DNA of 64,000 nucleotides from Caldora sp965222765 (GCA_965222765.1 CBDCVG010000042.1:1-64000), one strand, 5' to 3'; shown: positions 54,188 to 63,829, counted from the first letter of the stretch. Made by a program: numbers and translations. Notes: generated by a model not told the origin, from the letters alone.

Positions 54188-54478
54188 ATGAGTATTATTC
54201 AAAGTGGTGTAGTTACCGTCGGCAATCAAAATGGCACTACTTTTGCCAAAGAAGTTACTATAAACTTTCCACAACCATTTCCTTCAACACCAACAGTCGT
54301 CGCCAATACTTTGCAAGAGCCTAACTTGCCGCCAATTCCAGATGCCTTCGCTGTATCCATTGTATCGGTTTCTCCCCAACAAGCTGTTGCCCGTGTGTAT
54401 CGAGTGGATATAAGTCCACCACAACAAGGTGGCTGGGCCCAAAATTTACAACTTGGCTGGATTGCCCACTCTTGGTAA
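54188..54478 (+). CDS. Small H-type-lectin-like protein
   Basis: The 96-residue protein IIQSGVVTVGNQNGTTFAKE, VTINFPQPFPSTPTVVANTL and a C-terminal LQLGWIAHS resembles a single H-type lectin domain: alternating strands, an FxxPFxxxPxVV block and a closing W-A motif. Such domains bind sugars such as GalNAc as trimers. There is no signal peptide. It stands alone behind a long AT-rich leader. Fold assignment is by pattern only. Confidence 0.5.
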   Translation: MSIIQSGVVTVGNQNGTTFAKEVTINFPQPFPSTPTVVANTLQEPNLPPIPDAFAVSIVSVSPQQAVARVYRVDISPPQQGGWAQNLQLGWIAHSW

Positions 54479-54539
54479 CTCATCTCCACACTAAGTGTGA
54501 TCAACGAAGCTGGTGCTGTAAATTTGTCACCAGCTTCGC

Positions 54540-54704
54540 TTAGGGCATCTTAACTATAGGGATTAAAGATTCTATATCGTGAGCTAAATATTCAAAGCCC
54601 TCTGAAATTCTCTCTTCTGGTTCTACATCCATTTCCAGTGTCTTGAGTCTTTGTTCAAACAAGATTAGTTTTTGTTCTATATGGGTTAATCTTTCCTCTG
54701 ACAT
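54540..54704 (-). CDS. Small coiled-coil hypothetical protein
   Basis: A 54-residue ORF, MSEERLTHIEQKLILFEQRL and onward, has a regular heptad pattern of Leu and Ile over residues 5-25 and an acidic tail. It is conserved in style with short cyanobacterial coiled-coil proteins but I recognise no family. A real gene is plausible. Confidence 0.45.
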   Translation of the reverse strand: MSEERLTHIEQKLILFEQRLKTLEMDVEPEERISEGFEYLAHDIESLIPIVKMP

Positions 54705-54842
54705 TACATGAAGTGCGATCGCGCTTCAACAATTGAAGTGATAAATTGTCTATTTTGCCCACCAATCGCTATTTGGCATCAATTAAGGTGGGCATTACGT
54801 TGAAAAACAACAAACAACAAACAACAAATGACAAATAACTAA

Positions 54843-55112
54843 TTAAAAAGCTTGAATCCATTCTCGCACTTCGTATTCAGTCCAAATGCCATTTTGCCAA
54901 TAAGGGTCTGCCTCAACTATCTGACGCACAGTGGCTTCATCTTCTGCTTCATAGATACCGAAGACTTTAGCTAGATCCTTGGTAGGACCAATAGTAACCA
55001 AAACACCAGATTCTTTTTGCACAGCAAGACCATCTAAATGAGCTTGTCGGTAAGGAGCACGCTTTTCCAGAACATTTTCGCAGTAGCTTCCCCACATTAT
55101 GTACTTAGACAT
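54843..55112 (-). CDS. YciI-family protein
   Basis: The 89-residue protein MSKYIMWGSYCENVLEKRAP ... RQAHLDGLAVQKESGVLVTI has the ferredoxin-like YciI fold with the conserved His in RQAHLDGL and an Asp-Pro in VEADPYWQNGIW. YciI proteins are small enzymes or binding proteins of largely unknown role. The start ATG 55112 drops a spurious 10-residue extension. Confidence 0.85.
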   Translation of the reverse strand: MSKYIMWGSYCENVLEKRAPYRQAHLDGLAVQKESGVLVTIGPTKDLAKVFGIYEAEDEATVRQIVEADPYWQNGIWTEYEVREWIQAF

Positions 55113-55221
55113 AATTATTAATTCCTCAATCTTGATTAACAAACAAGTAAGGAGTTCAGAAATACTCCTAATTAGGGTTGAGAAGCTATCATCTATTAGC
55201 CAATAGATGATAGCTCCAATC

Positions 55222-57723
55222 TCAACTTCTAAGGCTGACGCCGAACTTTTCCACGAGAGTTTCTCGGACTTTTTGATGTACCTGCTCTACTTCTTTATCA
55301 GTCAAAGTGCGATCGCTAGCTCGATAAACTAACCTAAAAGCCAAACTCCTTTGTCCTTCAGGGACTGATTCCCCTTGGTATTCATCAAACAAATAAACTG
55401 ACTCCAACAACTGGCTCCCAACTTTGAGAGTTGCTCGTTCAACTTCTGCTACAGATACGTTCACTGGTGCAAAGAAAGCAAGATCTCGGTCAGCTGCAGG
55501 AAAGGTGGAATACTGCTTAAACCGGGGAGTTAACTTTTCATCCCGCTCCCAAGTATCCAGGAGTACTTCCAAGTCTATTTCAAAAAGGTACACTGCTTCC
55601 GGCAAATCTCTTTGAGAGCGTAGTTGGGGATGTAGTTGACCAAATTTCCCCAACCGCTCACCCTGCAACCACAGTGATGCTGTGCGCCCTGGATGAAGAC
55701 GGGGATCGCTACGATCTGGTTGATACTCAACGCTAAGACTCAAGCGTTGAAATACACTTTCTAATATCCCCTTAGCTTCATACCAGGACATCGGTGACTC
55801 TCGTCCTCCCTTGAGCCAACGACCTTCGGTAGGGTCACCACCCAAAATCCCAGCAATGGCATCAGCTTCTGCCAAACCTTCTTCTTCTCGCCAAAAAACT
55901 CTACCAATTTCAAAACCATTGAGGGTACTATTACCTTGCTCTAGGTTGTATTGGAAAGCATCAATCAACCCAGATAGTAAATCAGTGCGTAGGGCTGAGT
56001 ATTCTGTAAACAGAGGATTGGCAAGACAAATTTGTTGTTCATCTTCTGGCTTTACCAAAGAGTAATGTACCAATTCCGTCAGTCCAGCTGCCCGGAAAGC
56101 TTCTCTGAGCTGTCGTGTCAAAATTTCTTCTAGGGAAAGATAACCTAGTTCCGTCTTCTGTGGCAAATCATCACAAAATTTGTCATAGCCATAGAGACGG
56201 GCAATTTCTTCAATCAAGTCAATTTCTCGCTCTAAGTCGCGATGACGGTAGGGTGGTACTTTAACCATCCATTGAGTTGAATTTGAGGCTACTAAGGAAC
56301 CCTTCTGCTGTGATGTTAGTGAAGCAGCTGTTACCTTCTCCGATCCTAGAGGTGTCAGTTCACATCCGAGAGCACAGAGAATCTTTTCCACATCTTCCGG
56401 GAAAATTTCCCCGGTTTCTTCTCCCAAATCTACTGGACCTAAGACCTGATTTATCCGCTCAAGACGTAATTCAATCGAATGCACAGAACTACTGGGATCA
56501 GGTCTGTAATCAGCAATTTTCTGGCTAGTTGCTGTACCACCTGCCAACTCAGTAATCAATGCGATCGCTCGCTTACAGGCTAAATCTAACTCTACCTGAT
56601 TCACGCCCCGCTCGTAGCGAGCAGAAGCTTCTGTTCTTAAGCCTTGGCTGCGCGCAGAACGACGAATTGCTACCGGCTCAAATAGTGCTGCTTCCAGTAC
56701 TATATTGTCAGTACCGTCGTGTACTTCGGTTGCTTCACCTCCCATCACTCCAGCTAAAGCAACAGGTTGGTCATTAGCAGTAATTAGTAAAGTTTGTGGT
56801 TGGAGGTTCCGGGTTTGACTATCTAAAGTTTGTAGGGACTCACCACTCTTAGCAAAGCGAACACCAATAGTTAAGGATTCTCCACCAGCAAAAGTTTGGA
56901 GACACTCCCGATCAAAAGCATGGAGGGGCTGTCCCCACTCCAGCAAAACATAGTTGGTGACATCTACTACATTATTAATCGGTCGCACCCCAGCATCTTG
57001 CAAGCGCCGTTGTAACCACTCAGGGGAAGGAGCAATCTTGAGCTCTTCAATTACCGTACCAATATAGGCAGGGCAAGCTTGAGATTCAGTAATTTTTAAG
57101 TTGAGACTATCAGATTCAGAGGCAATAGATTTGTCAGGAATCTCTGGCAATCGCAAAGATACCCCAGTTAGAGCCGCTACCTCTCGTGCTACCCCTACCA
57201 TACTTAGAGCGTCAGCACGATTAGCGGTAGCAGTCAAGTCAAGAATTACATCCGTAAGTCCCAAAAGTGGGCGAACATCACTGCCTAACTGAAGATTCTC
57301 CTCCTCAAAAATATAAATACCAGGTGATTCTTTTTCTAAGCCAAGTTCTGTCAGTGAACAAATCATGCCTTCTGAACGAACACCTCGCAGCTTAGAAGCG
57401 CGAATTTTTACATCAATAATTGGCAAGTAAGTCCCTACAGTTGCCACAGGCACATAAGCTTCTGTTACAACATTAGCTGCACCACAGACGATATTTAATG
57501 AACCACTGACATCTCCAATATCAACCTGACAGACCCTGAGACGATCTGCATTTGGGTGGGGCTCTACATCCAAAACTTTACCCACTACTACTCCATCAGC
57601 AAACAGCCGACGATCTTCGATGTCTTCCACCTCAAACCCAGCAATAGTTAGGGTTTCGGCTAGCTCTTCTGGGGTTAGGGTCACCTCCACCAGTTCTCGC
57701 AACCAATTCAAAGAAATACGCAT
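55222..57723 (-). CDS. pheT: Phenylalanine--tRNA ligase beta subunit
   Basis: The 833-residue protein begins MRISLNWLRELVEVTLTPEE and contains the EMAP/OB-like tRNA-binding domain (KVLDVEPHPNADRLRVCQVD, GAANV), the B3/B4 editing region (PINNVVDVTNYVLLEWGQPL, HAFD), the B5 domain, the class II core-like fold and the C-terminal FDX-ACB anticodon domain (SVYLFDEYQGESVPEGQRSL, RTLTDKEVEQVH). With PheS it charges tRNA-Phe. pheS is not adjacent, as is usual in cyanobacteria. Confidence 0.97.
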   Translation of the reverse strand: MRISLNWLRELVEVTLTPEELAETLTIAGFEVEDIEDRRLFADGVVVGKVLDVEPHPNADRLRVCQVDIGDVSGSLNIVCGAANVVTEAYVPVATVGTYLPIIDVKIRASKLRGVRSEGMICSLTELGLEKESPGIYIFEEENLQLGSDVRPLLGLTDVILDLTATANRADALSMVGVAREVAALTGVSLRLPEIPDKSIASESDSLNLKITESQACPAYIGTVIEELKIAPSPEWLQRRLQDAGVRPINNVVDVTNYVLLEWGQPLHAFDRECLQTFAGGESLTIGVRFAKSGESLQTLDSQTRNLQPQTLLITANDQPVALAGVMGGEATEVHDGTDNIVLEAALFEPVAIRRSARSQGLRTEASARYERGVNQVELDLACKRAIALITELAGGTATSQKIADYRPDPSSSVHSIELRLERINQVLGPVDLGEETGEIFPEDVEKILCALGCELTPLGSEKVTAASLTSQQKGSLVASNSTQWMVKVPPYRHRDLEREIDLIEEIARLYGYDKFCDDLPQKTELGYLSLEEILTRQLREAFRAAGLTELVHYSLVKPEDEQQICLANPLFTEYSALRTDLLSGLIDAFQYNLEQGNSTLNGFEIGRVFWREEEGLAEADAIAGILGGDPTEGRWLKGGRESPMSWYEAKGILESVFQRLSLSVEYQPDRSDPRLHPGRTASLWLQGERLGKFGQLHPQLRSQRDLPEAVYLFEIDLEVLLDTWERDEKLTPRFKQYSTFPAADRDLAFFAPVNVSVAEVERATLKVGSQLLESVYLFDEYQGESVPEGQRSLAFRLVYRASDRTLTDKEVEQVHQKVRETLVEKFGVSLRS

Positions 57724-58131
57724 TGGCTCCTAGCTTTTACCTTCCTTCGATTTGATTATCTTACCGTTCTAAGAGAATTGGAGTAGGAGCTTCTTGGGAA
57801 TTATCGTTTTATTTATGATTTTTCTGCGATCGCGTAATATCAACGGTGATGTCACGCGATCGCAAAACTTTATAAATTCTCTGGGCAAAATTGAGCTCAA
57901 CTTACAAATCTTCACAGTAATTCCGGGGTACTAGAGTCAATATTTCCCCATTTATGCCAAGGTGAATAAAGAAATTAGGATATGCTGGATTTAGGTCAAA
58001 TTGATTCCAACGGTTTACACAACTGAAGGTTCATTCGGCTGTACTTGTTAATAAAGATATAGTTTATTAAGCCGGGTGCTTAGATCCAGGCTTTGGATCG
58101 AAGTTAGGACAACGCCAATCGGTGACGCTGC
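57724..58131. other. Divergent promoter region between pheT and a kinase gene
   Basis: The 408-base spacer between divergent genes holds an inverted pair TGCGATCGCGT (57825-57835) and ACGCGATCGCA (57854-57864), built on HIP1 sites. No further gene is visible. Confidence 0.5.
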
Positions 58132-59757
58132 ATGAGTTACTGCCTAAACTCCAACTGTCCTCAACCAAAAAATTCGACAGGAGCCCTAGTCTGTAAAGCT
58201 TGTGGCTGGAAGTTGTTGTTGCACAAAAAATATAGTGTGCTCAAGAAGCTGGGTCAAGGCGGATTTGGAGCCACATTTTTAGCGCAAGATGAGATACTAC
58301 CCGGGAAACCGAAGTGTGTTATCAAACAGCTTCAACCAACGGCAACTGAGCCGAGCATGCTACAAATGGCCAAGGAGCTATTTAAGCGAGAAGCTCAGAC
58401 TCTGGGAAAAATTGGCAATCATCCCCAAGTGCCAACACTGTTGAACTATTTTGATGAGGATAGACATTTTTACCTAGTACAAGAGTATATTAGTGGTTCA
58501 ACCTTACAACAGGAAATCAAACAGTCTGGTCCCCTACCAGAAGTTGGGGTAAAGCAATTTTTGAGTGAAATCTTGCCTCTAATCCAATACATCCATGGAC
58601 AGAAGGTAATTCACCGGGACATTAAACCAGCCAACATCATTCGTCGAGATCAAGACCGCAAACTGGTTTTGATTGACTTTGGTGCTGTTAAAGATCGAGT
58701 AGATCCTAATGCTGCTGCCAATACCTCAGATCAAACAGCTTTAACTAATTTCGCCATCGGCACTCCAGGTTTCGCGCCACCAGAACAGATGGCCCTGCGA
58801 CCCGTTTATGCTAGTGATCTTTATGCACTAGGAATCACTTGCATTTACTTACTGACAGGTAAATCGCCGAAAGACTTGGATTATAATCCTTCAACCGGTG
58901 AGATGATCTGGCGTAAATATGTAGATATCAGCGACCATTTTGCTGAAGTTTTACAAAAAATGCTGGAGTCAGCTGTCCGTCATCGCTATCAGTCTTCTGG
59001 GGAAATCCTCAGGGCTCTTGACTTAGAACCTTACATCGATAGTTTAGCCCAAGGCTTAGCAACCACATCGAATAACCCACCTAAACCAAACAACCCTTAC
59101 TCTGGAGATTTAACTCCTTCAAAATCCTCACATTCATCTCCTGGCTCATCTGCGACGGCAAAAATGGCAGAGATCATTCGAGCAAGGAAGGCTCGCCAGC
59201 AAAATAGTGGTCCTCGGACTTCAGGTTTCTCGAGGAATATAGGTGTTCGTGGCTCTCAAGTCGGTATAAACTCAATGAACAGCCAGGGTATTACTACAGG
59301 AAGGAGGATGAATGCCAAGTTAGATACTAATGGTGTTTTAAAAGCTTATGGCAGGGGTCGGAGAGATTTTGCCTCCCAGGATTTAAGAAGTCTCAATCTT
59401 GAGAAGGCGAAATTACCCGGAGGCATTTTTCAGGATGCAAAGTTATTCAAAATAAATTTGCAGGGAGCGGATTTAACTAATGCTATTTTCGGTCAAGCAA
59501 ATTTAAAACAGGCAAACTTGCGAGGTGCAACTTTGGTGAGAGCTTACTTTAACAATGCTGATTTGGAAGGGGCAGACTTGCGAGGTGCAGATTTGAGTTA
59601 TGCCCATATCACCAATGCTAATCTCAAAGGAGCAAATCTTTGTGGTGCTAATCTTTCAAGTGCCAAAGTTACTGAAGAACAACTGGCACAAGCTAAGACT
59701 AATTTTAAGACAGTGTTCCCCAACGGTAGGAGTGGTTTTAAGCGCAGATTGATGTAA
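58132..59757 (+). CDS. Ser/Thr protein kinase with zinc motif and pentapeptide repeats (SpkB-like)
   Basis: The 541-residue protein starts with a Cys-rich motif (YCLNSNCPQPKN, CKACGW), then a Hanks-type kinase (about residues 33-300: GQGGFGATFLA, Lys in CVIKQL, HRDIKPANII, DFGAVKD, GTPGFAPPEQ). A low-complexity linker follows, and the C-terminus has about 15 pentapeptide repeats (ADLTNAIFGQANLKQANLRG). This is the layout of cyanobacterial SpkB, implicated in motility and oxidative stress; the orthology is inference. Confidence 0.9.
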   Translation: MSYCLNSNCPQPKNSTGALVCKACGWKLLLHKKYSVLKKLGQGGFGATFLAQDEILPGKPKCVIKQLQPTATEPSMLQMAKELFKREAQTLGKIGNHPQVPTLLNYFDEDRHFYLVQEYISGSTLQQEIKQSGPLPEVGVKQFLSEILPLIQYIHGQKVIHRDIKPANIIRRDQDRKLVLIDFGAVKDRVDPNAAANTSDQTALTNFAIGTPGFAPPEQMALRPVYASDLYALGITCIYLLTGKSPKDLDYNPSTGEMIWRKYVDISDHFAEVLQKMLESAVRHRYQSSGEILRALDLEPYIDSLAQGLATTSNNPPKPNNPYSGDLTPSKSSHSSPGSSATAKMAEIIRARKARQQNSGPRTSGFSRNIGVRGSQVGINSMNSQGITTGRRMNAKLDTNGVLKAYGRGRRDFASQDLRSLNLEKAKLPGGIFQDAKLFKINLQGADLTNAIFGQANLKQANLRGATLVRAYFNNADLEGADLRGADLSYAHITNANLKGANLCGANLSSAKVTEEQLAQAKTNFKTVFPNGRSGFKRRLM

Positions 59758-59766
59758 TTAGGGAAT

Positions 59767-59809
59767 TGTTGCTTGTTGTTTGTTGTTTGTTGTTTGTTGT
59801 TTGTTATTT
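59767..59809. repeat. Heptamer tandem repeat (TTGTTTG)
   Basis: Five or so copies of TTGTTTG follow the kinase stop codon. The complementary word (ACAAACA) also occurs in a short run near 54803-54835. Confidence 0.75.
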
Positions 59810-59854
59810 GGGAGCGGAGAACTCTTAACATAAGTTTCCTTCTTCTTGACTACA

Positions 59855-59904
59855 AATGACTAATGACCAATGACCAATGACTAATGACTAATAACTAATG
59901 ACTA
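59855..59904. repeat. Heptamer tandem repeat (AATGACY)
   Basis: Seven or so copies of AATGACC, AATGACT or AATAACT end inside the 3' end of moeA and supply its stop codon. Confidence 0.75.
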
Positions 59905-61163
59905 ATTTGCAAAACTTGTATAGATTCACCAGCAGGTATGACAGTTTCACCCACCGGCACAACTGCTAAACCAGTGGTTTGCGCTAAATTAATCAAGTTA
60001 CCGGAACTATGGCTGCCACCAGCAAGATGGAATTCATACCTGCCATCTACTACCTGTAACTGACCCCAAAGGTAGGTTTCTCGCTTACCAGCTGCTCGGA
60101 GTTCGTGGCAGGTGTATGCCTGGACAAATGTTGGTTTACAGGATGCCTGAGGTAAACCAGAAAGCCTTTTCAGGGCAGGTGTAACAAACCGCCAACAGCT
60201 GACTAGGGCTGAAACTGGATTTCCTGGAAGTCCGAAGTACAACACTGGGTGTTTTGCTCCCTTTTGATTTCCTGGTTTCTGAGAAGGAAAAGTAGCTACG
60301 GTTAGAGGTTTACCAGGTTTTACAGCAACAGCATGAATGTGAATCTGTGCACCCAACTCAGTCAGGATTTTGTCTACATAATCATAATCTCCTACAGAAA
60401 CACCGCCAGTGGAGAGAACTATGTCAGCAGAGGATATGGCTTGTCTGATTTTAGCTTTTAGTGCCTCTGGCTCATCTGGTACGATTCCCAACGGTATCGC
60501 TACTCCCCCAGCCTGAAGAACAAATGCAGCTAGGGCATATTGATTAGAATCAACAATTTGACCCCGTTGCAATGGTTGCTCAGGGGTTACTAGTTCATTA
60601 CCAGTCGAGAGAATCACCACTTTTGGACAGCGATAGACAGTCAGTTGGGTACATTGAGCTGCGGCTAAGACGGCAATTTCTGGAGCCCCGATAGCAACTC
60701 CCTGGGGCAACAGTGGCATTCCTGCTTGATAGAAAGCTGCTCGATGACGGACAAAGGCTTGGGGTTCTGGAGCCTCAAAAATAAAGACACGATTATCTTC
60801 GCGCCGAGTGTTCTCCTGCATCACCACTGTGTCAGCTCCCTTAGGCATACAAGCACCTGTCAAAATTCGGGATGCTTGCCCTGGTTTAACCTCCAATTCG
60901 GGCTGATAGCCAGCAGGAATTTCCTCAATAATTTCCAAAACTGCTGGTTGTGAGGTATGGCAGGATTGGACATCGGCATAGCGAACAGCGTAGCCATCCA
61001 TCGCAGAATTATCCCAGTGAGGAAAATCTAATTGACTGGTCACTGTAGCAGCTAAAATGCGACCAGTGGCAGCTGATAACTCTACAACCTCTGTCTCTAG
61101 TTGTTCATCCAGAGGTGACACCAAACTGAGAATGATTGACTCTGCTTCTTTAACCGACAGCAT
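59895..61163 (-). CDS. moeA: Molybdopterin molybdenumtransferase
   Basis: The 422-residue protein has all MoeA landmarks: LDFPHWDNSAMDGYAVRY, AGQ-type turn GQASRILTGACMPKGADTVV, VVILSTGNELV, IVLSTGGVSVGDYDYVDKIL, KPGKPLTVATF and LPGNPVSALVSCWRFV. It inserts molybdate into adenylylated molybdopterin. It lies convergent to the SpkB-like kinase gene. moaC of the same pathway is at 25154. Confidence 0.96.
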   Translation of the reverse strand: MLSVKEAESIILSLVSPLDEQLETEVVELSAATGRILAATVTSQLDFPHWDNSAMDGYAVRYADVQSCHTSQPAVLEIIEEIPAGYQPELEVKPGQASRILTGACMPKGADTVVMQENTRREDNRVFIFEAPEPQAFVRHRAAFYQAGMPLLPQGVAIGAPEIAVLAAAQCTQLTVYRCPKVVILSTGNELVTPEQPLQRGQIVDSNQYALAAFVLQAGGVAIPLGIVPDEPEALKAKIRQAISSADIVLSTGGVSVGDYDYVDKILTELGAQIHIHAVAVKPGKPLTVATFPSQKPGNQKGAKHPVLYFGLPGNPVSALVSCWRFVTPALKRLSGLPQASCKPTFVQAYTCHELRAAGKRETYLWGQLQVVDGRYEFHLAGGSHSSGNLINLAQTTGLAVVPVGETVIPAGESIQVLQISH

Positions 61164-61345
61164 TGTTACTTGTTATGCGGAATTGGAAGTTAATTATACC
61201 TGGATTACCATCTGGGGGATTATTCGGAGAAAATGATATTGTTTACAATGATGAATCTGTTCTCACAGAACTCGGACAAATTGGCACTCAGTTTAATGGT
61301 TAGAGATTGCCCAATTCAACGCTGTTGTACGGGTAAACTTCAGTC

Positions 61346-62602
61346 ATGAACAAAAGATCCAGGCTTGTCTTTAATTCTGCACCAGATTTATTTAAAGATG
61401 AAAGCTATACGGGAATAAAACATAAACCAATTCGTCCTTGTGGGGAATTCAGTGATTTCGTCGTCGAGGTTTTACCACAAAAGCTCGACATGATTTTAAA
61501 GGCAGGCAATGACAATACAAAAAATCTGATTGTCGCTTTAGGACGAGATATTCAATCACTTACAAATACTCTCGAGCCTGATATTTTGGATCGGCTCTCA
61601 GAAGCTGACGCCATTGTTGCCAGAGTTGATGCGATATACGCTTATAATAGCCTAATACAGATCGCATGTATTAAAAACGTCGATCCTTACTTTGTTCATT
61701 GTGCAATAGTTCCCTCCAGACTTCATGCAATTGTTAATAAAAGCTCATCCAAGTTTGCGGTTCCAAGTGTCCTGACTTATGAAGATATGATACTGCACAA
61801 TCCTGTTCAGGATGATCCAAGAATATTCACACGAGGAAATACAGGAAAAGCCGAGAGAGATTTTTGTCTGGGGCACAGATATATCGAATATCTTTTGGAA
61901 AAAGCAATTACTGCTATTGAACAGGGATTATGTTTCTCAAAAACGATGGAAAACTTGAAAAAAGGGCTTGATGAAGCGCAACAGCCACTTCAAGAGATAA
62001 ATCGAATAATGTGCATTTTCAAAAATCAAATGCCAATGAAGCATTTTGCTCATTATAGGCAGTTTTTTGGCAAAAATATAGTTCATGGAACATTAGGTCC
62101 AAGCGGTCGTTTTTCAGGTCGTATTCCCCTTCTGAGTGTCCTGATGTTCGGCAATATTATTCATGAGGAAAAACCTCAATTTTATAAAGGTCTTTTTGAA
62201 TTAAGAGACCTTTATCCGGCATATGATTTAGCAAGAATATACAGCCGTACAAGACCTGAATTTTGTTTTGATGTTTATCCTGAGATGAACATGGCAATAG
62301 ATAGAAAGAGGCTATCTTTGATTCCAGAAAATCAGGAATCTCCTGTCACTGTGTTAGAGACTGTAGTGAAATATGGCGCACCCCATGAACTTAAGGAATC
62401 ATTTTTAAAGTGTAAGCAATTCATGGATATGTTTACAGGCATTCATATAACAGCAGCTTGCAAATATAGTGTTGAGCCAGGAAAGACTGCTCTAGGTAGG
62501 AGAGAAAATGAATCCGTTCAACGGATTTTAAGACAGCGTTACACAAGGGGAATCAAAGGGAAACTCGCCAAATTAAGCACCGCGCAGGTTTCAAACCCAT
62601 AA
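61346..62602 (+). CDS. PrnB/IDO-superfamily (DUF1864-like) putative heme protein
   Basis: The 418-residue protein shows a helical pattern like PrnB (monodechloroaminopyrrolnitrin synthase) and indoleamine dioxygenase-fold enzymes. Its central part AHYRQFFGKNIVHG, LGPSGRFSGRIPLLSVLMFG, FYKGLFELRDLYPAYDLARI corresponds in order to the PrnB segment with FYDELRPFY, GGQSYLGPGA, MPLFVLEHV and the following YREFKETYLPYVLPAYRA. Heme-ligand His cannot be fixed by eye. If the match holds, it would act on a Trp-like or other aromatic substrate. The adjacent methyltransferase gene suggests a small modification pathway. This is inference. Confidence 0.45.
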   Translation: MNKRSRLVFNSAPDLFKDESYTGIKHKPIRPCGEFSDFVVEVLPQKLDMILKAGNDNTKNLIVALGRDIQSLTNTLEPDILDRLSEADAIVARVDAIYAYNSLIQIACIKNVDPYFVHCAIVPSRLHAIVNKSSSKFAVPSVLTYEDMILHNPVQDDPRIFTRGNTGKAERDFCLGHRYIEYLLEKAITAIEQGLCFSKTMENLKKGLDEAQQPLQEINRIMCIFKNQMPMKHFAHYRQFFGKNIVHGTLGPSGRFSGRIPLLSVLMFGNIIHEEKPQFYKGLFELRDLYPAYDLARIYSRTRPEFCFDVYPEMNMAIDRKRLSLIPENQESPVTVLETVVKYGAPHELKESFLKCKQFMDMFTGIHITAACKYSVEPGKTALGRRENESVQRILRQRYTRGIKGKLAKLSTAQVSNP

Positions 62603-62696
62603 ATAAATTTATGGGGTTCGTGGGGTAAAACTCCATAGTCTAAGCACAGCTCACCTGACACGCTACAGTATTTTGTAACCAAAAAGGAGACTAAAA

Positions 62697-63389
62697 ATGG
62701 GAGCTTACTATGACACCATTGCCGAGCAGTATCAAAAATCCTCTCAATTGCCGGTTCGTCGTTATGTTGAGGAGTATACATACTTGAATTTGCTCGGTGA
62801 TCTGAGTGGAAAATCAATTCTCGATCTTGGTTGTGGAGAAGGAGCATACACTAGAAAATTAAAGCAGTTGGGCGCTACACGAGTGTTAGGGGTGGACATT
62901 TCTGAAAAAATGCTCTCCCTAGCGAGAGAGAAAGAAGAGAAAGAACCACTTGGCATTGAATACATACTCAGTGATGTAACTACCCTTGGCTCCATTGGCA
63001 GTTTCTCTCTTGTAGTTGCCTCCTATCTGCTCAATCATGCCCAGACGAAAGAACAGCTGCTCAAAATGTGTCAGACCATCTCGGCCAATCTGGAACCGGG
63101 CGGTCGCTTCCTTAGCATTAGCAGTAATCTTTCACAGTCCCCTTCCTCCTATCCAATCTGTGAAAAATATGGTTTTACCAAAAGCATGTCCTCACCGCTT
63201 CAAGAAGGCACGCCCATAACCGTAACCTTCCAAGTTGATGGAGAAAAGTTCAGCCTAATTAACTATTACCTCAGCCTCCCCACCTATGAATCGGTTTTCC
63301 AGAGTGTTGGATCCCACATTTCGCATCTGCATTTATACTTAAAAAATTTGTCTCCGCAGGTTGCTGAATCGAAAAAACAATTTCGCTAA
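62697..63389 (+). CDS. SAM-dependent methyltransferase (class I)
   Basis: The 230-residue protein begins MGAYYDTIAEQYQKSSQLPV and has motif I ILDLGCGEGAYTRKL, the SAM acidic residue in VLGVDISEKML, and motif III region LEPGGRFLSI. The substrate loop follows. Compared with relatives that end in VSPEGxxxFGxxFWxDFxxxxPxIGIEC, the C-terminus here (LPTYESVFQSVGSHISHLHL then divergent) is shortened. It follows the PrnB-like gene by 94 bases on the same strand; AAGGAGA is its ribosome site. Confidence 0.8.
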   Translation: MGAYYDTIAEQYQKSSQLPVRRYVEEYTYLNLLGDLSGKSILDLGCGEGAYTRKLKQLGATRVLGVDISEKMLSLAREKEEKEPLGIEYILSDVTTLGSIGSFSLVVASYLLNHAQTKEQLLKMCQTISANLEPGGRFLSISSNLSQSPSSYPICEKYGFTKSMSSPLQEGTPITVTFQVDGEKFSLINYYLSLPTYESVFQSVGSHISHLHLYLKNLSPQVAESKKQFR

Positions 63390-63640
63390 AAGTAGTATAA
63401 CCATTGTCTAATAAGCTTTTCCGCTATTTTCATTCTTTATGTCAAACTCACTCCTCAAAGAGTGCAGTCAACCTCCATCGGTTGTCATTAAGCCCAGATA
63501 ATTGATAATGGTTTGAGTTCAAGTGTCTGTGGAATTTGCGATCGCAAATTTTGTGTGGATGAACAAATTATTGAAAGTCTTACTAGGCAAGGATCTGAAA
63601 AATTATTCAGATTGCTGAGACTACCTGCGGAATGTGGGTT
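63390..63640. other. Spacer of uncertain content
   Basis: About 250 bases after the methyltransferase gene contain no gene I can support. A small + strand ORF with CGICDRKFC exists but ends in the methyltransferase relic in a different frame. Confidence 0.4.
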
Positions 63641-63790
63641 GGATTTCAAGATGTTCGCTGGCATTCCCCCAGAGTCTCTCCAGAAGGCTTGCAGAAATTT
63701 GGTCAAGATTTCTGGCAGGATTTCATCGACTATCAGCCCATAGTTGGCATTGAGATCTCAGGTGATACAGATGAATTGAATCAGACTTAG
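63640..63790 (+). pseudogene. Methyltransferase C-terminal relic
   Basis: In the frame ending at TAG 63788-63790 the sequence reads GFQDVRWHSPRVSPEGLQKF, then GQDFWQDFIDYQPIVGIEIS, the typical end of class I small-molecule methyltransferases related to the intact neighbour. No start or SAM domain precedes it. It is probably the tail of a lost second gene copy or the displaced end of the neighbour. Confidence 0.65.
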
Positions 63791-63829
63791 GGCTTGCTGA
63801 GGGGGAATAGGAGCCTCCAAGTCCATAGA

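Noticed and set aside
61175..61303. Plus-strand 42-codon ORF between moeA and the PrnB-like gene
   Set aside because: It may be a coding fragment (GLPSGGLFGENDIVYND) but has no ribosome site and no recognised family.
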